The notes beneath the pieces are model-generated. The model did no database searches and was not told the origin of the DNA. It saw only the letters and a program-made list of their open reading frames with translations. The position numbers and the translations under genes are program-made. A stretch of DNA of 64,000 nucleotides, taken from Acidimicrobiales bacterium (GTDB lineage: Bacteria; Actinomycetota; Acidimicrobiia; Acidimicrobiales; Iamiaceae). Below are positions 34,295 through 41,971 of this stretch, piece after piece (within the stretch, counting starts at the first letter, position 1; every line of letters begins with the position of its first letter). The DNA lies in contig DASQKY010000044.1 in NCBI GenBank assembly GCA_035630295.1, positions 59,124-123,123 of the forward strand. The letters run 5' to 3'.

Positions 34295-34771
34295 ATGGAC
34301 GAGCGCATCGAGGTGCAGCGGCTGATCGCGGCCGAGCCGCCGGCCATCTTCCGGGTGCTGTGCGACCCGCAGGGCCACGTGGCCATCGACAGCTCGGGGA
34401 TGCTGCAGGCCGCCACCGGCGAGGCGGTCACTGCGGTGGGCGACACCTTCGTGGTCCACATGGATCGCGAGGCCCTCAACGACTTCCCGCTCGGCCTCTA
34501 CGACGTCACCGTCACCATCACCGCCTTCGAGCCCGACCGGGAGATCGCCTGGAAGGTCCTGGGCGCCATCCGCCCCCAGATCGGCCACGTCTACGGCTAC
34601 CGGCTGGAGCCGGCCGAGGGCGGGACCCTGGTCACCTCCTACTACGACTGGTCGGACATCGACCCGGTGTGGCGGGAGGCGAGCATCTTCCCCATCATCT
34701 CCGAGGGAGCGCTGCGGGCCACCCTGGGCATCCTGGGCCGCACCGTCGCCCCCGCCCGCCCGGCCGACTGA
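34295..34771 (+). CDS. SRPBCC-fold protein
   Basis: A 158-aa START/Bet v1-like protein: RIEVQRLIAAEPPAIFRVLCD, a VTITAFEPDREIAWKV strand pair and the final YYDWSDIDPVW ... ISEGALRATLGIL helix. Such proteins bind hydrophobic ligands or act in polyketide or hydrocarbon turnover. ATG at 34295. It follows the SigG-like gene by 52 bp and is probably cotranscribed. Ligand unknown. Confidence 0.85.
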   Translation: MDERIEVQRLIAAEPPAIFRVLCDPQGHVAIDSSGMLQAATGEAVTAVGDTFVVHMDREALNDFPLGLYDVTVTITAFEPDREIAWKVLGAIRPQIGHVYGYRLEPAEGGTLVTSYYDWSDIDPVWREASIFPIISEGALRATLGILGRTVAPARPAD

Positions 34772-34945
34772 CGCACCACCGGCAGAGCTCGGCCGGGTCG
34801 CCACAGGACAGGGCCCGCCGGGCGGCTCGTCCTCGGCGTCCAGCCGGGGATCGGGGGCGGCCGGGATCGGTCGAGGCCGAGGGCGGGTCATCCGACCAGG
34901 AGGCTTCGAGGTGAGCCGACGCCGGGGTCGTGGGAGGCTGCCGCC

Positions 34946-36415
34946 GTGACGTCGGTCGAGGGGGCTCGGGTGGAGGGACACGTCGAAGGTCGGCGTCGAG
35001 GCGCAACCCGGTTGGCCGGGCCGGTGGGGGTGCGGGCCAACGGGCGGCTGGCCCGCCGGCTGCTGGTGGACCCCATCCCGGTGTTGGACGAGTGCGCCGC
35101 CGCCTACGGGCCCACCTTCGCCCTGCGGCTGGGGCCGGCCCGGCTGGTGGTGGTGGGGGATCCCGACGACCTGAGCACGGTGTTCGCCCAACCCAGCGTC
35201 TCCTACCGGTGGGGCCACCTGGCCAACGTGCTGGGCTTCATCGTCGGCCCGACCTCGATGATCGTGTCCGACGGCGAGGACCACCGCCGGCGCCGGGCGG
35301 CCAGCCAGCCGGGCCTGGCCCGCCGGCGCCTCGATCGCTGGATCCCCATGATCGTGGGCCAGGTCGACCGGGCCATCGACCAGCACCTGGCCCCGGCCCT
35401 GGACGCCGGCCGAGTGGTCGACGTCCACCCCCTGGGCACCGACCTGGTGCTGGCCGTCACGGTCAGGGCCTTCTTCGGGAACGGTCTGGAGCACCGCACG
35501 GCCGAGATCGGCGCCCTGTTCGACGAGCTCCAGTCCTACCTGGAGCGGCCCGGCCTGCAGCAGCTCCCGCATCGTCTCCCGTTCACGGCCCGGGCCCGGG
35601 CCCGAGCAGCCCGAGCAGCCTTCAACGGGATCGTCGACCGGGAGGTGGCCCGGCGGCGGGCCGCCGTCGGCGCCGGCCCCGACGGCGACGACCTGCTCGA
35701 CGTGTTCGTGGACGAAGCGGCGTCGGGCCTCACCGCGGAGGAGGTCCACGACCAGGTCACCACGCTCATCGGCGCCGGCTACAACACCACGGCCGCCACC
35801 CTGGCCTGGGCCGTGCACCGGTCCCTGGCCACCCCCGGGGTGTGGGACCGCCTCCGGGCCGAGGCCCACGAGGTGCTGGGGCCGGTCGGGGACGGCCCGA
35901 CGCTCGGCGCCGAGGCCCACCGGGACCTGTCCTACGCGGCCGCCGTGGCCCAGGAGACGCTCCGCCTCCACCCGCCGGGGGCCCTCTCTCCCCGCCAGGC
36001 CGTGATCGACGTGCCCGTCGGCGACCGGGTCATCCCCCGCCGGGCCATGGTGGCCTGGTCGCCGCACCTGGCCGGCCGCCACCCCGGAGCCTGGGACGAG
36101 CCCCTGGCCTTCCGGCCCGAGCGCCACCTCGACCCCACCCCGGAGCAGGCGGCCCGGATGGAGGCGGCCTGGGTGCCCTTCGGCCGTGGCCCGCGGCGCT
36201 GCATCGGCTTCGCCCTGGCCCAGATGGAGCTGGCCCTGGTCCTGGCCCGGCTGGCCCAGCGGGTCGACATGGAGCTGGTCGACCCGGCGCCACCCCGGCC
36301 CCACGGCATGGTGGTCAACCGGCCGGCCGGCGGGGTCCGGGTCCGCCGGCCTCTGGCATTGACCGGCGATGTCATCCCCTCGATCGACGGCCTCCGGCGT
36401 CGCACGCCCGGCTGA
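34946..36415 (+). CDS. cytochrome P450
   Basis: A 489-aa heme monooxygenase. Seen: the I-helix AGYNTTAATLAW, the K-helix ETLRLHP, FRPERHLDP, and the heme loop FGRGPRRCIG with the axial Cys at about 419. The architecture is like CYP102/CYP4-type long P450s found alone in actinobacteria. GTG start at 34946; the first 25 residues are poorly ordered. The C-terminal about 17 residues (GDVIPSIDGLRRRTPG) run into the repeated sigma segment, so the end is probably replaced or extended. A ferredoxin (37644) and reductase (37874) downstream can supply electrons. Substrate unknown. Confidence 0.92.
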   Translation: MTSVEGARVEGHVEGRRRGATRLAGPVGVRANGRLARRLLVDPIPVLDECAAAYGPTFALRLGPARLVVVGDPDDLSTVFAQPSVSYRWGHLANVLGFIVGPTSMIVSDGEDHRRRRAASQPGLARRRLDRWIPMIVGQVDRAIDQHLAPALDAGRVVDVHPLGTDLVLAVTVRAFFGNGLEHRTAEIGALFDELQSYLERPGLQQLPHRLPFTARARARAARAAFNGIVDREVARRRAAVGAGPDGDDLLDVFVDEAASGLTAEEVHDQVTTLIGAGYNTTAATLAWAVHRSLATPGVWDRLRAEAHEVLGPVGDGPTLGAEAHRDLSYAAAVAQETLRLHPPGALSPRQAVIDVPVGDRVIPRRAMVAWSPHLAGRHPGAWDEPLAFRPERHLDPTPEQAARMEAAWVPFGRGPRRCIGFALAQMELALVLARLAQRVDMELVDPAPPRPHGMVVNRPAGGVRVRRPLALTGDVIPSIDGLRRRTPG

Positions 36416-36455
36416 GCTGGAGCGGGCCCTCGACGCCCACCGGCGCCAGTTCACC
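36405..36455 (+). repeat. second copy of the sigma factor 5' segment
   Basis: A short open reading from ATG 36369 gives MSSPRSTASGVARPAELERA, matching the SigG-like N-terminus (MSSPASF ... PAELERA). It ends after the LT/FT position and nothing sigma-like follows. The P450 stop codon lies within the repeat. A fragment of a lost paralogous sigma gene is the simplest reading. Confidence 0.75.
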
Positions 36456-36705
36456 AACCGGCCCCCTGGGCGGGCTCGACGCCCAGGGCCTCAGGCACGC
36501 CGACCAGGTCGAGGAGCTCGTGCAGCTCGGAGCGGACCTCCACCAGCCGCAGGGTGGCGCCGTGGCGGCCGAGGGCCAGGCGGAGGGCCAGGAGGTCGTC
36601 CACCAGGTGCAGGTCGCAGGGCGCGGCGGCCCCGACCGGGCCCAGCGGGTGCTCGCGGCCGCCGACCAGCAGCACCAACCTGGCCCACGGCGCGTCGTCG
36701 TCCAC
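36451..36705 (-). CDS. STAS-domain protein
   Basis: An 84-aa protein. HLVDDLLALRLALGRHGATLRLVEVRSELHELLDLVG contains the STAS alpha/beta order (given here in part), as in MlaB-like and anti-anti-sigma relatives; the preceding VLLVGGREHPLGP is the usual start of this actinobacterial group. No phosphorylatable DSS motif is present, so signalling by phosphorylation is unlikely. GTG start at 36705. Its stop codon falls at the end of the sigma repeat copy, so its 3' end abuts the rearrangement point. Confidence 0.7.
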   Translation of the reverse strand: MDDDAPWARLVLLVGGREHPLGPVGAAAPCDLHLVDDLLALRLALGRHGATLRLVEVRSELHELLDLVGVPEALGVEPAQGAGW

Positions 36706-36766
36706 CCCGTGCAGACGGCACGGGGGCCCGGAACTCAGCGCCCGGTGACCGGCGCCGGCGGGGCGG

Positions 36767-37105
36767 TTACTCAGCGGCGGTGGTCGTCGGGATGTCGATG
36801 CTCTCGGTGGCGCACTTGCTGCTGGCGGCCTCGACGGCGGCGGTGTTCTCGTCGCTCAGCGGCTCGTTGGTGTCGGCGCCGTAGAAGTCGTTGATCTCCT
36901 CCTGGTCGAGCTGGGCGAACAGCTCGTCGACGATGCAGGCGTCGATGTCGTTCTCCAGGCCGCTCTTCTCGGAGAAGTCCTCGAGGAACCGCTCCTTGGA
37001 GATGTCCTCGTCGCCGCCGCACCCGGTGGCGGCCAACCCGGCGCCGGCGAGCAGGCCGAGAGCGAGAGCCCCGGGGAGGAGCCGGCGGATCAGAGACGAG
37101 GCCAT
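36767..37105 (-). CDS. small cysteine-containing lipoprotein
   Basis: A 112-aa lipoprotein: RRLLPGALALGLLAGAGLAATGC signal with lipobox, then an acidic domain of about 85 aa with Cys residues at about 57 (DACIVDEL) and near the end (SKCATES), probably disulfide-linked. It is a paralogue of the protein encoded at 37190-37507 (both carry GDEDI after the lipobox and the same helix-Cys order). ATG at 37105. Function unknown. Confidence 0.75.
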   Translation of the reverse strand: MASSLIRRLLPGALALGLLAGAGLAATGCGGDEDISKERFLEDFSEKSGLENDIDACIVDELFAQLDQEEINDFYGADTNEPLSDENTAAVEAASSKCATESIDIPTTTAAE

Positions 37106-37189
37106 GCGAGGCCCTTTCGGGTCGAGGGGCAGGCCGCGGACCCTAGCCCAGGGTTCCCGGCGGGAGCCGGGACGGCACCCCTCCGGACC

Positions 37190-37507
37190 TCAGCCCGGCT
37201 CGGCGGCCAGGCACTCCCGGTTGATGACCTCGAGCGTGCCCTCGGCGTCGTCGGGCAGCTCCTTCACGGTGGCGGCCTGGACGATGGCGTTGATCTGGCC
37301 CTGCTCGAACTCGGCGTAGACCCGATCGGTGATGCAGGCCGCCGCCGCCTCGGGGATCTCGGTCCGCTCGACCAGCTTCTCCTCGAAGTCGTCCCGGGCG
37401 ATGTCCTCGTCGCCGCTGCACCCCACGGTGCCGGCCACCAGGGCCACCACCGCGACGGCGACGGCGACGAGGCGGGCGGGGGATCGGGACGGGCGGGCTG
37501 CGGGCAC
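37190..37507 (-). CDS. small cysteine-containing lipoprotein (paralogue)
   Basis: A 105-aa lipoprotein from GTG 37507, with GAGGAG 7 nt upstream; upstream in-frame codons to 37645 would read through the ferredoxin start region. LVAVAVAVVALVAGTVGC is the lipobox signal, then GDEDIARDDFEEKL, a Cys at ACITDRV and a last Cys at REC. Same arrangement as the neighbour at 36767, so a local duplication. Probably periplasmic/cell-wall side; role unknown. Confidence 0.75.
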   Translation of the reverse strand: MPAARPSRSPARLVAVAVAVVALVAGTVGCSGDEDIARDDFEEKLVERTEIPEAAAACITDRVYAEFEQGQINAIVQAATVKELPDDAEGTLEVINRECLAAEPG

Positions 37508-37643
37508 GGGGCGCTCCTCGGGTGCGGACGCCCGAGGATACGGCGTGGGCGTCGGCGGCCACGATCCGCGCCGGTCCAGCCGACGGCGGGCGCCCGCGCC
37601 GGTAGGGTGGCCGGGTCCCATCGGTCCGCGTGAGGGGTCCACC

Positions 37644-37835
37644 ATGCGCGTCGTCGTCGACTACGACCTGTGCGAGAGCAACGCCGTGTGCATGGCCGTC
37701 GCCCCCGAGGTGTTCGAGGTCCGCGACGACGACTTCCTCTACGTCCTGGACGACACGCCGCCCGAGGCGCTGCGGGCCAAGGTGACCGAGGCGGCCCTCC
37801 GCTGCCCCAAGCAGGCCATCACCGTCGAGGACTGA
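37644..37835 (+). CDS. 3Fe-4S ferredoxin
   Basis: A 63-aa electron carrier. CESNAVC (C-x5-C) and the late RCPKQAI give the ligands of a 3Fe-4S cluster; the VFEVRDDD segment between is typical of P450-partner ferredoxins. ATG at 37644 with a GTG at 37629 also in frame. Followed 38 bp later by its likely reductase, and lies in the P450 neighbourhood (34946). Confidence 0.9.
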   Translation: MRVVVDYDLCESNAVCMAVAPEVFEVRDDDFLYVLDDTPPEALRAKVTEAALRCPKQAITVED

Positions 37836-37873
37836 GGGCCCGCCGCCGCGCCCTCGACCCCAGCCCCGCCCCC

Positions 37874-39076
37874 ATGGCCGTCCCCTCCTCGATCGTCGTG
37901 GTCGGCGCGTCCCTGGCCGGCCTCCACGCCGCCCGGGCCCTGCGCGGCGCCGGCTACGACCGCTCCCTGGTGCTGGTCGGGGCCGAGCCCCACCGGCCCT
38001 ACGACCGGCCGCCGCTGTCCAAGCAGGTGCTGGCCGGCACCTGGGAGCCGGAGCGCACCGCCCTGGCCGGCGCCGCCGACGACGCGTTGGCCGTCGACTG
38101 GCGCCTGGGCGTGGCCGCCACCGGCGTGGACCTGGCGGCCCGGACGGTGGCCCTGGCCGACGGCACCTCCGTGGCCTGGGACGGCCTGGTGATCGCCACC
38201 GGGGCCACCCCCCGCACCCTGCCCGGGGCCGAGGGCCGGCCCGGGGTCCACGTGCTGAGGACGCTGGACGACTGCCTGGCCCTGCGGGCCGACCTCGACG
38301 CCGGCCCGGCCCGGGTGGTGGTGGTCGGTGCCGGCTTCGTGGGGGCCGAGGTGGCGGCCACCTGCCGGGGCCGGGGCCTGGACGTGACCCTGGTCGAGCC
38401 CCTCCCGGTGCCACTGGGCCGGGTGCTGGGGGGCGTGGTGGGCGACACCGTGGCCGCCGTCCACCGCGACCAGGGCGTCGACGTGCGCCTCGGCGTCGGC
38501 GTCGAGGCCGTCCTGGGCCACGACCGGGTCACCGGCGTGCGCCTGGCCGACGGCACCGACATCGCCTGCGACGTGGTGGTGGTGGGCATCGGGGTCCGGC
38601 CCGCCACCGGCTGGCTGGAGGGCTCGGGCCTGCCCCTCGACGACGGCGTGGTGGCCGACGCCACCTGCCGGGTCGCCCCCGGTGTGGTGGCCGCCGGCGA
38701 CGTGGCCCGCTGGGCCCACCCGGGCTACGGCGAGCGCCTGCGGGTCGAGCACTGGGACCACGCCATCGCCCAGGGCGGCCACGCCGCGGCCACCCTCCTG
38801 GCCGGGGACGGCGGAGGGGAGCCCTTCGCCCCCGTGCCCTGGTTCTGGAGCGACCAGTACGACCGCAAGATCATGCTGGCCGGCCGCACCGCCGGAGCCG
38901 AGGAGGTCCGGGTGGTGGAGGGCAGCCTGGACGAGCGGCGCTTCGTCGCCCTCTACCGCCGGGGCGACCGGGTGGTGGCCGCCCTGGGCATGAACCGCCC
39001 CGCCCCCCTGGCCCGGTGGCGGGCCCGCCTGGCCGAGCCCGTGGCCTGGGACGAGGCGGTGGCCGCCACCGCGTAG
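37874..39076 (+). CDS. ferredoxin reductase (FAD/NAD-dependent)
   Basis: A 400-aa oxidoreductase with the GASLAGLHAARALRGAG FAD Rossmann, the YDRPPLSKQ segment characteristic of ferredoxin reductases of P450 and dioxygenase systems, ATGATPR, VVVGAGFVGAEVAATC NADH site, and the C-terminal AGDVARW and MLAGRTAG. ATG at 37874. With the 3Fe-4S ferredoxin it should pass electrons from NAD(P)H to the P450. Confidence 0.93.
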   Translation: MAVPSSIVVVGASLAGLHAARALRGAGYDRSLVLVGAEPHRPYDRPPLSKQVLAGTWEPERTALAGAADDALAVDWRLGVAATGVDLAARTVALADGTSVAWDGLVIATGATPRTLPGAEGRPGVHVLRTLDDCLALRADLDAGPARVVVVGAGFVGAEVAATCRGRGLDVTLVEPLPVPLGRVLGGVVGDTVAAVHRDQGVDVRLGVGVEAVLGHDRVTGVRLADGTDIACDVVVVGIGVRPATGWLEGSGLPLDDGVVADATCRVAPGVVAAGDVARWAHPGYGERLRVEHWDHAIAQGGHAAATLLAGDGGGEPFAPVPWFWSDQYDRKIMLAGRTAGAEEVRVVEGSLDERRFVALYRRGDRVVAALGMNRPAPLARWRARLAEPVAWDEAVAATA

Positions 39077-39085
39077 GGTGCCGCG

Positions 39086-39748
39086 GTGGGCGAGCTGACC
39101 GGGGGCGCAGGGGTCCTGCTGGCCGTGGCCGCGGTGGCCGCCGTCGTGAACTGGGTGGGGGTGTGGCGCGACGACCAGCGCCTGGTCTACGGGGCCAAGC
39201 CCGCCACCCTGGCCCTGCTGATCGGCGCCGCCCTCGCCCTGCACCCCGACGACGGGACGGTCCGGGCCTGGTTCGTGGCCGGGCTGGTCCTGTCCCTGGC
39301 CGGCGACGTGTTCCTCATGCTGCCCGAGGACACGAGCACGCCGCTGCCCCCCTTCCTGCTCGGCCTGGGGTCGTTCCTGCTCGGCCACGTGGCCTACATC
39401 GCCGGCCTGGCCGGCGACCACCGGTCGTGGACCGCCACCGGGGCCGGGGTCGTGCTGGTGCTGGGCGCCCTGGCCGTCATCGCCCCCCGGGTCCTGGCCG
39501 GCGTCCGCGAGCGGGACTCGGCCCTGCGGGGGCCGGTGCTGGCCTACATGGCCGTCATCTCGGTCATGGTGGTGGCCGCCTTCGGCCGGACGGTGGCCGC
39601 CGGCGTGGTCGGCGCCCTGCTCTTCTACGCCTCGGACGCCACCCTGGCCTGGAACCGCTTCTTCGGGCCCCGCCGGAGCTGGCGCCTGGCCGTCATGGTC
39701 ACCTACCACCTGGGCCAGGCCGGCCTGGTGCTCTCGCTGGTGGGCTGA
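39086..39748 (+). CDS. lysoplasmalogenase-type (YhhN) membrane protein
   Basis: A 220-aa, seven- to eight-TM protein. KPATLALLIGAALAL, LSLAGDVFLMLP, and FLLGHVAYIAG are the conserved YhhN/TMEM86 motifs with the two Asp residues of the active site. The family hydrolyses vinyl ether lysolipids in animals; bacterial role uncertain. GTG start 9 bp after the reductase stop, so cotranscribed. Confidence 0.85.
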   Translation: MGELTGGAGVLLAVAAVAAVVNWVGVWRDDQRLVYGAKPATLALLIGAALALHPDDGTVRAWFVAGLVLSLAGDVFLMLPEDTSTPLPPFLLGLGSFLLGHVAYIAGLAGDHRSWTATGAGVVLVLGALAVIAPRVLAGVRERDSALRGPVLAYMAVISVMVVAAFGRTVAAGVVGALLFYASDATLAWNRFFGPRRSWRLAVMVTYHLGQAGLVLSLVG

Positions 39749-39782
39749 GCGCCGTCGGGGGCCGGGGCGTGGCCCGGGTACG

Positions 39783-40334
39783 GTGCGGCCCGTGACGGGT
39801 CGAGACAGCGGCGCCAGGCGCCGGCGGACCCGGGTCGCGGGTGCGTGGGCGGCGGTCGCGGCCCTGCTGGGGGCGTGCGGCCAGCCCGCCACGCTGGACG
39901 ACGACCGCACCGAGGCCAGCATCCGGAGCCGCCTGGCCGACACCTACGGGGTGTCGGTGGGGTCGGTCTCGTGCCCCGACGACATCGAGGTCGCCGACGG
40001 CGCCCGCTTCCGCTGCCGGGCCACGGTGGCCGGCGGCGCGGTGGAGGTGGACGTGCGCCAGACCGACGGCGACGGCGCCCTGGCCGTCGAGCCCACCCGG
40101 GCCGTGCTGGTGACCGACCGGGTGGCCGACGACATCGTCGAGGTCCTGGCCGATCGCTTCGACCGCGACGACGCCACCGTCACCTGCGAGGGCCCGGCCG
40201 TGCGGGTGGAGCGGGTCGGGGCCTCGTTCCGGTGCCTGGCCGCCGACGGCGACGAGGCCCGCGTGGTCGAGGTGCGGGTCCGCGACGTGCGGGGCGCCCT
40301 CACCTACACGCTGGTCCCCCCGGCCGGCGCCTGA
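39783..40334 (+). CDS. DUF4333-containing lipoprotein
   Basis: A 183-aa lipoprotein with a lipobox LLGACG at about residue 32. The remainder is two copies of a DUF4333-like unit: (ASIRSRLADTYGVSVGSVSCPDDIEVADGARFRC and the second VADRFDRDDATVTCEGPAVRVERVGASFRC, shown in part), each with two Cys. The family is exported and common in actinobacteria, function unknown. GTG start at 39783. Its 3' end overlaps the diguanylate cyclase gene (stop 40304) by 31 bp tail to tail. Confidence 0.8.
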   Translation: MRPVTGRDSGARRRRTRVAGAWAAVAALLGACGQPATLDDDRTEASIRSRLADTYGVSVGSVSCPDDIEVADGARFRCRATVAGGAVEVDVRQTDGDGALAVEPTRAVLVTDRVADDIVEVLADRFDRDDATVTCEGPAVRVERVGASFRCLAADGDEARVVEVRVRDVRGALTYTLVPPAGA

Positions 40335-41902
40335 ACCGGGTCCAGGGCGACGGCCTCACCGGCCCCGGCGGGCCGGGCCACCGGGTCGGTCGCCGGCCCC
40401 ACCGACCCCTGGACGGCACGGTCACGGCCCGCGGCCTTGGCCGCGTAGACGGCGGCGTCGGCACCGGCCATCAGCAGGTCGGGGTCGTGCGCCTCGGTGG
40501 TGGTGACGAAGCCGGCCGAGAACGTCTGGCCCATCGGCGTGCGCTCGGCCACCCGGGCCAGCACCCGCCGGGCCTCGTCGGCCGCGGTGTCGAGCATGAG
40601 CACCGCGAACTCCTCGCCGCCCCACCGGGCCAGCACGTCCGACGTCCTGAGCGCCCCGGTCCACCTGCCGGCCACCGCCTTGAGCAGCTGGTCACCGGCC
40701 AGGTGGCCGTGTTCGTCGTTGTACGCCTTGAAGTGGTCGAGGTCGAGGACCGCCACCGTGAGGGGGCGCCCCGTCCGGCCGGCCCGGGCCACCTCCCGGG
40801 CCAGGTGGTCGTCCCAGGCTCGGCGGTTCATCAGGCCGGTGAGGGGGTCCTGGCGGGCCAGGGCGGCCAGTTGCTCGACCATCTCGGCCCGCTCGATGGC
40901 CGCCGCCGCCTCGGTGGCCAGGAGGGGGAGCGACACCCGGACCGACGCCGGCAGGGCCCGGCGGCGGGGCTGGCACCAGCCCACGCTCAGCACCACGGCG
41001 GCGGCGCCGTGGCGGGCCGCCGGCTGGTGCATCCACGCCCGCATGCCCAGCGACTCCGAGGCGCCGGTCGCGGCCCGGGGGTCCCGGGCGGTGTCGAGCA
41101 CCACCTGGGCCTCCAGCGTGGCCACCGCGGCCCGCAGGTGGGGGGTGACGGCGCCGGGGGGGATCACCACCCGGGGGAGGGCCACCCCGGACGACCCGGT
41201 CACCCGCAAGCCGTCGCCCGCCGGCTCGAGCATGACGACCAGGTCGGCCCCGGCCAGCTCGCGGGTGGCCTCGCAGATCAGGTGCCGGGGGTCGTCGCCC
41301 CGCATGGTGGAGCGGGCCAGGGCGCCGATGGAGTGGATGAGCCGGCGTTCCCGGCGCACGTCGCGCACGAGCTGCTGGATGACCCCGCCGATGATCGTCG
41401 ACATGAGGGTCAGGAGGAGGACCTTGCGCCACTCCGTCGCCGGGTAGGTCGGCGCGCCCAGGGCCACGATGGGCACGGCCACGGTGGTGGCCACCAACCC
41501 GATGGTGGCCACCATCTCCCGCCGGTCGCCGTAGGCGCCCTGCCACACCACGACCAGCAGGAGGAGGCTGGCGTAGCCGGAGGCGGCGCCGCCGGTCGCC
41601 TCCCGGACCACGCCCACGCTGGCGCAGAACAGGACCACCACCGCCAGCCGGGACCAGATCACCGGCCGCTCCCAGCGGAGGGCGACGATCAGGGTGCCGC
41701 ACAGGGCGAAGCCGGCGGTGGCCACGGCCAGGAGGGGCAGCCGGTTCGGCGGGCCGGGGGGGAGGGCGGCCAGGGCCACGGCGGCGCCCACGGAGACGAC
41801 GAACGGCACGACGCGGGTGACCCGGTCCCACCGCTGGAACAGCGCCCGGGCGGGGGGGTCGCCGGCCGGGTCCCGGGTCCGTGCGCCTCGATCTGGGTCC
41901 AC
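40304..41902 (-). CDS. membrane diguanylate cyclase (GGDEF)
   Basis: A 532-aa protein making cyclic di-GMP. Five to six TM helices (about residues 30-170) are followed by a GAF-like sensor (about 190-345) and a GGDEF domain (about 350-510) with LTGLMNRRAWDDHLA, FKAYNDEHGHLAGD and the active-site RWGGEEF. The I-site RxxD upstream is not seen, so feedback inhibition may be absent. No EAL domain. GTG or similar start at 41902. Input signal unknown. Confidence 0.88.
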   Translation of the reverse strand: MDPDRGARTRDPAGDPPARALFQRWDRVTRVVPFVVSVGAAVALAALPPGPPNRLPLLAVATAGFALCGTLIVALRWERPVIWSRLAVVVLFCASVGVVREATGGAASGYASLLLLVVVWQGAYGDRREMVATIGLVATTVAVPIVALGAPTYPATEWRKVLLLTLMSTIIGGVIQQLVRDVRRERRLIHSIGALARSTMRGDDPRHLICEATRELAGADLVVMLEPAGDGLRVTGSSGVALPRVVIPPGAVTPHLRAAVATLEAQVVLDTARDPRAATGASESLGMRAWMHQPAARHGAAAVVLSVGWCQPRRRALPASVRVSLPLLATEAAAAIERAEMVEQLAALARQDPLTGLMNRRAWDDHLAREVARAGRTGRPLTVAVLDLDHFKAYNDEHGHLAGDQLLKAVAGRWTGALRTSDVLARWGGEEFAVLMLDTAADEARRVLARVAERTPMGQTFSAGFVTTTEAHDPDLLMAGADAAVYAAKAAGRDRAVQGSVGPATDPVARPAGAGEAVALDPVQAPAGGTSV

Positions 41903-41971
41903 GGGCGCTCCTCGCCGCTGGCCGGCCCGGGGCGGGCCCGGGCGGTGCCGCGCCGGCCCTTCCTTCGTCGG

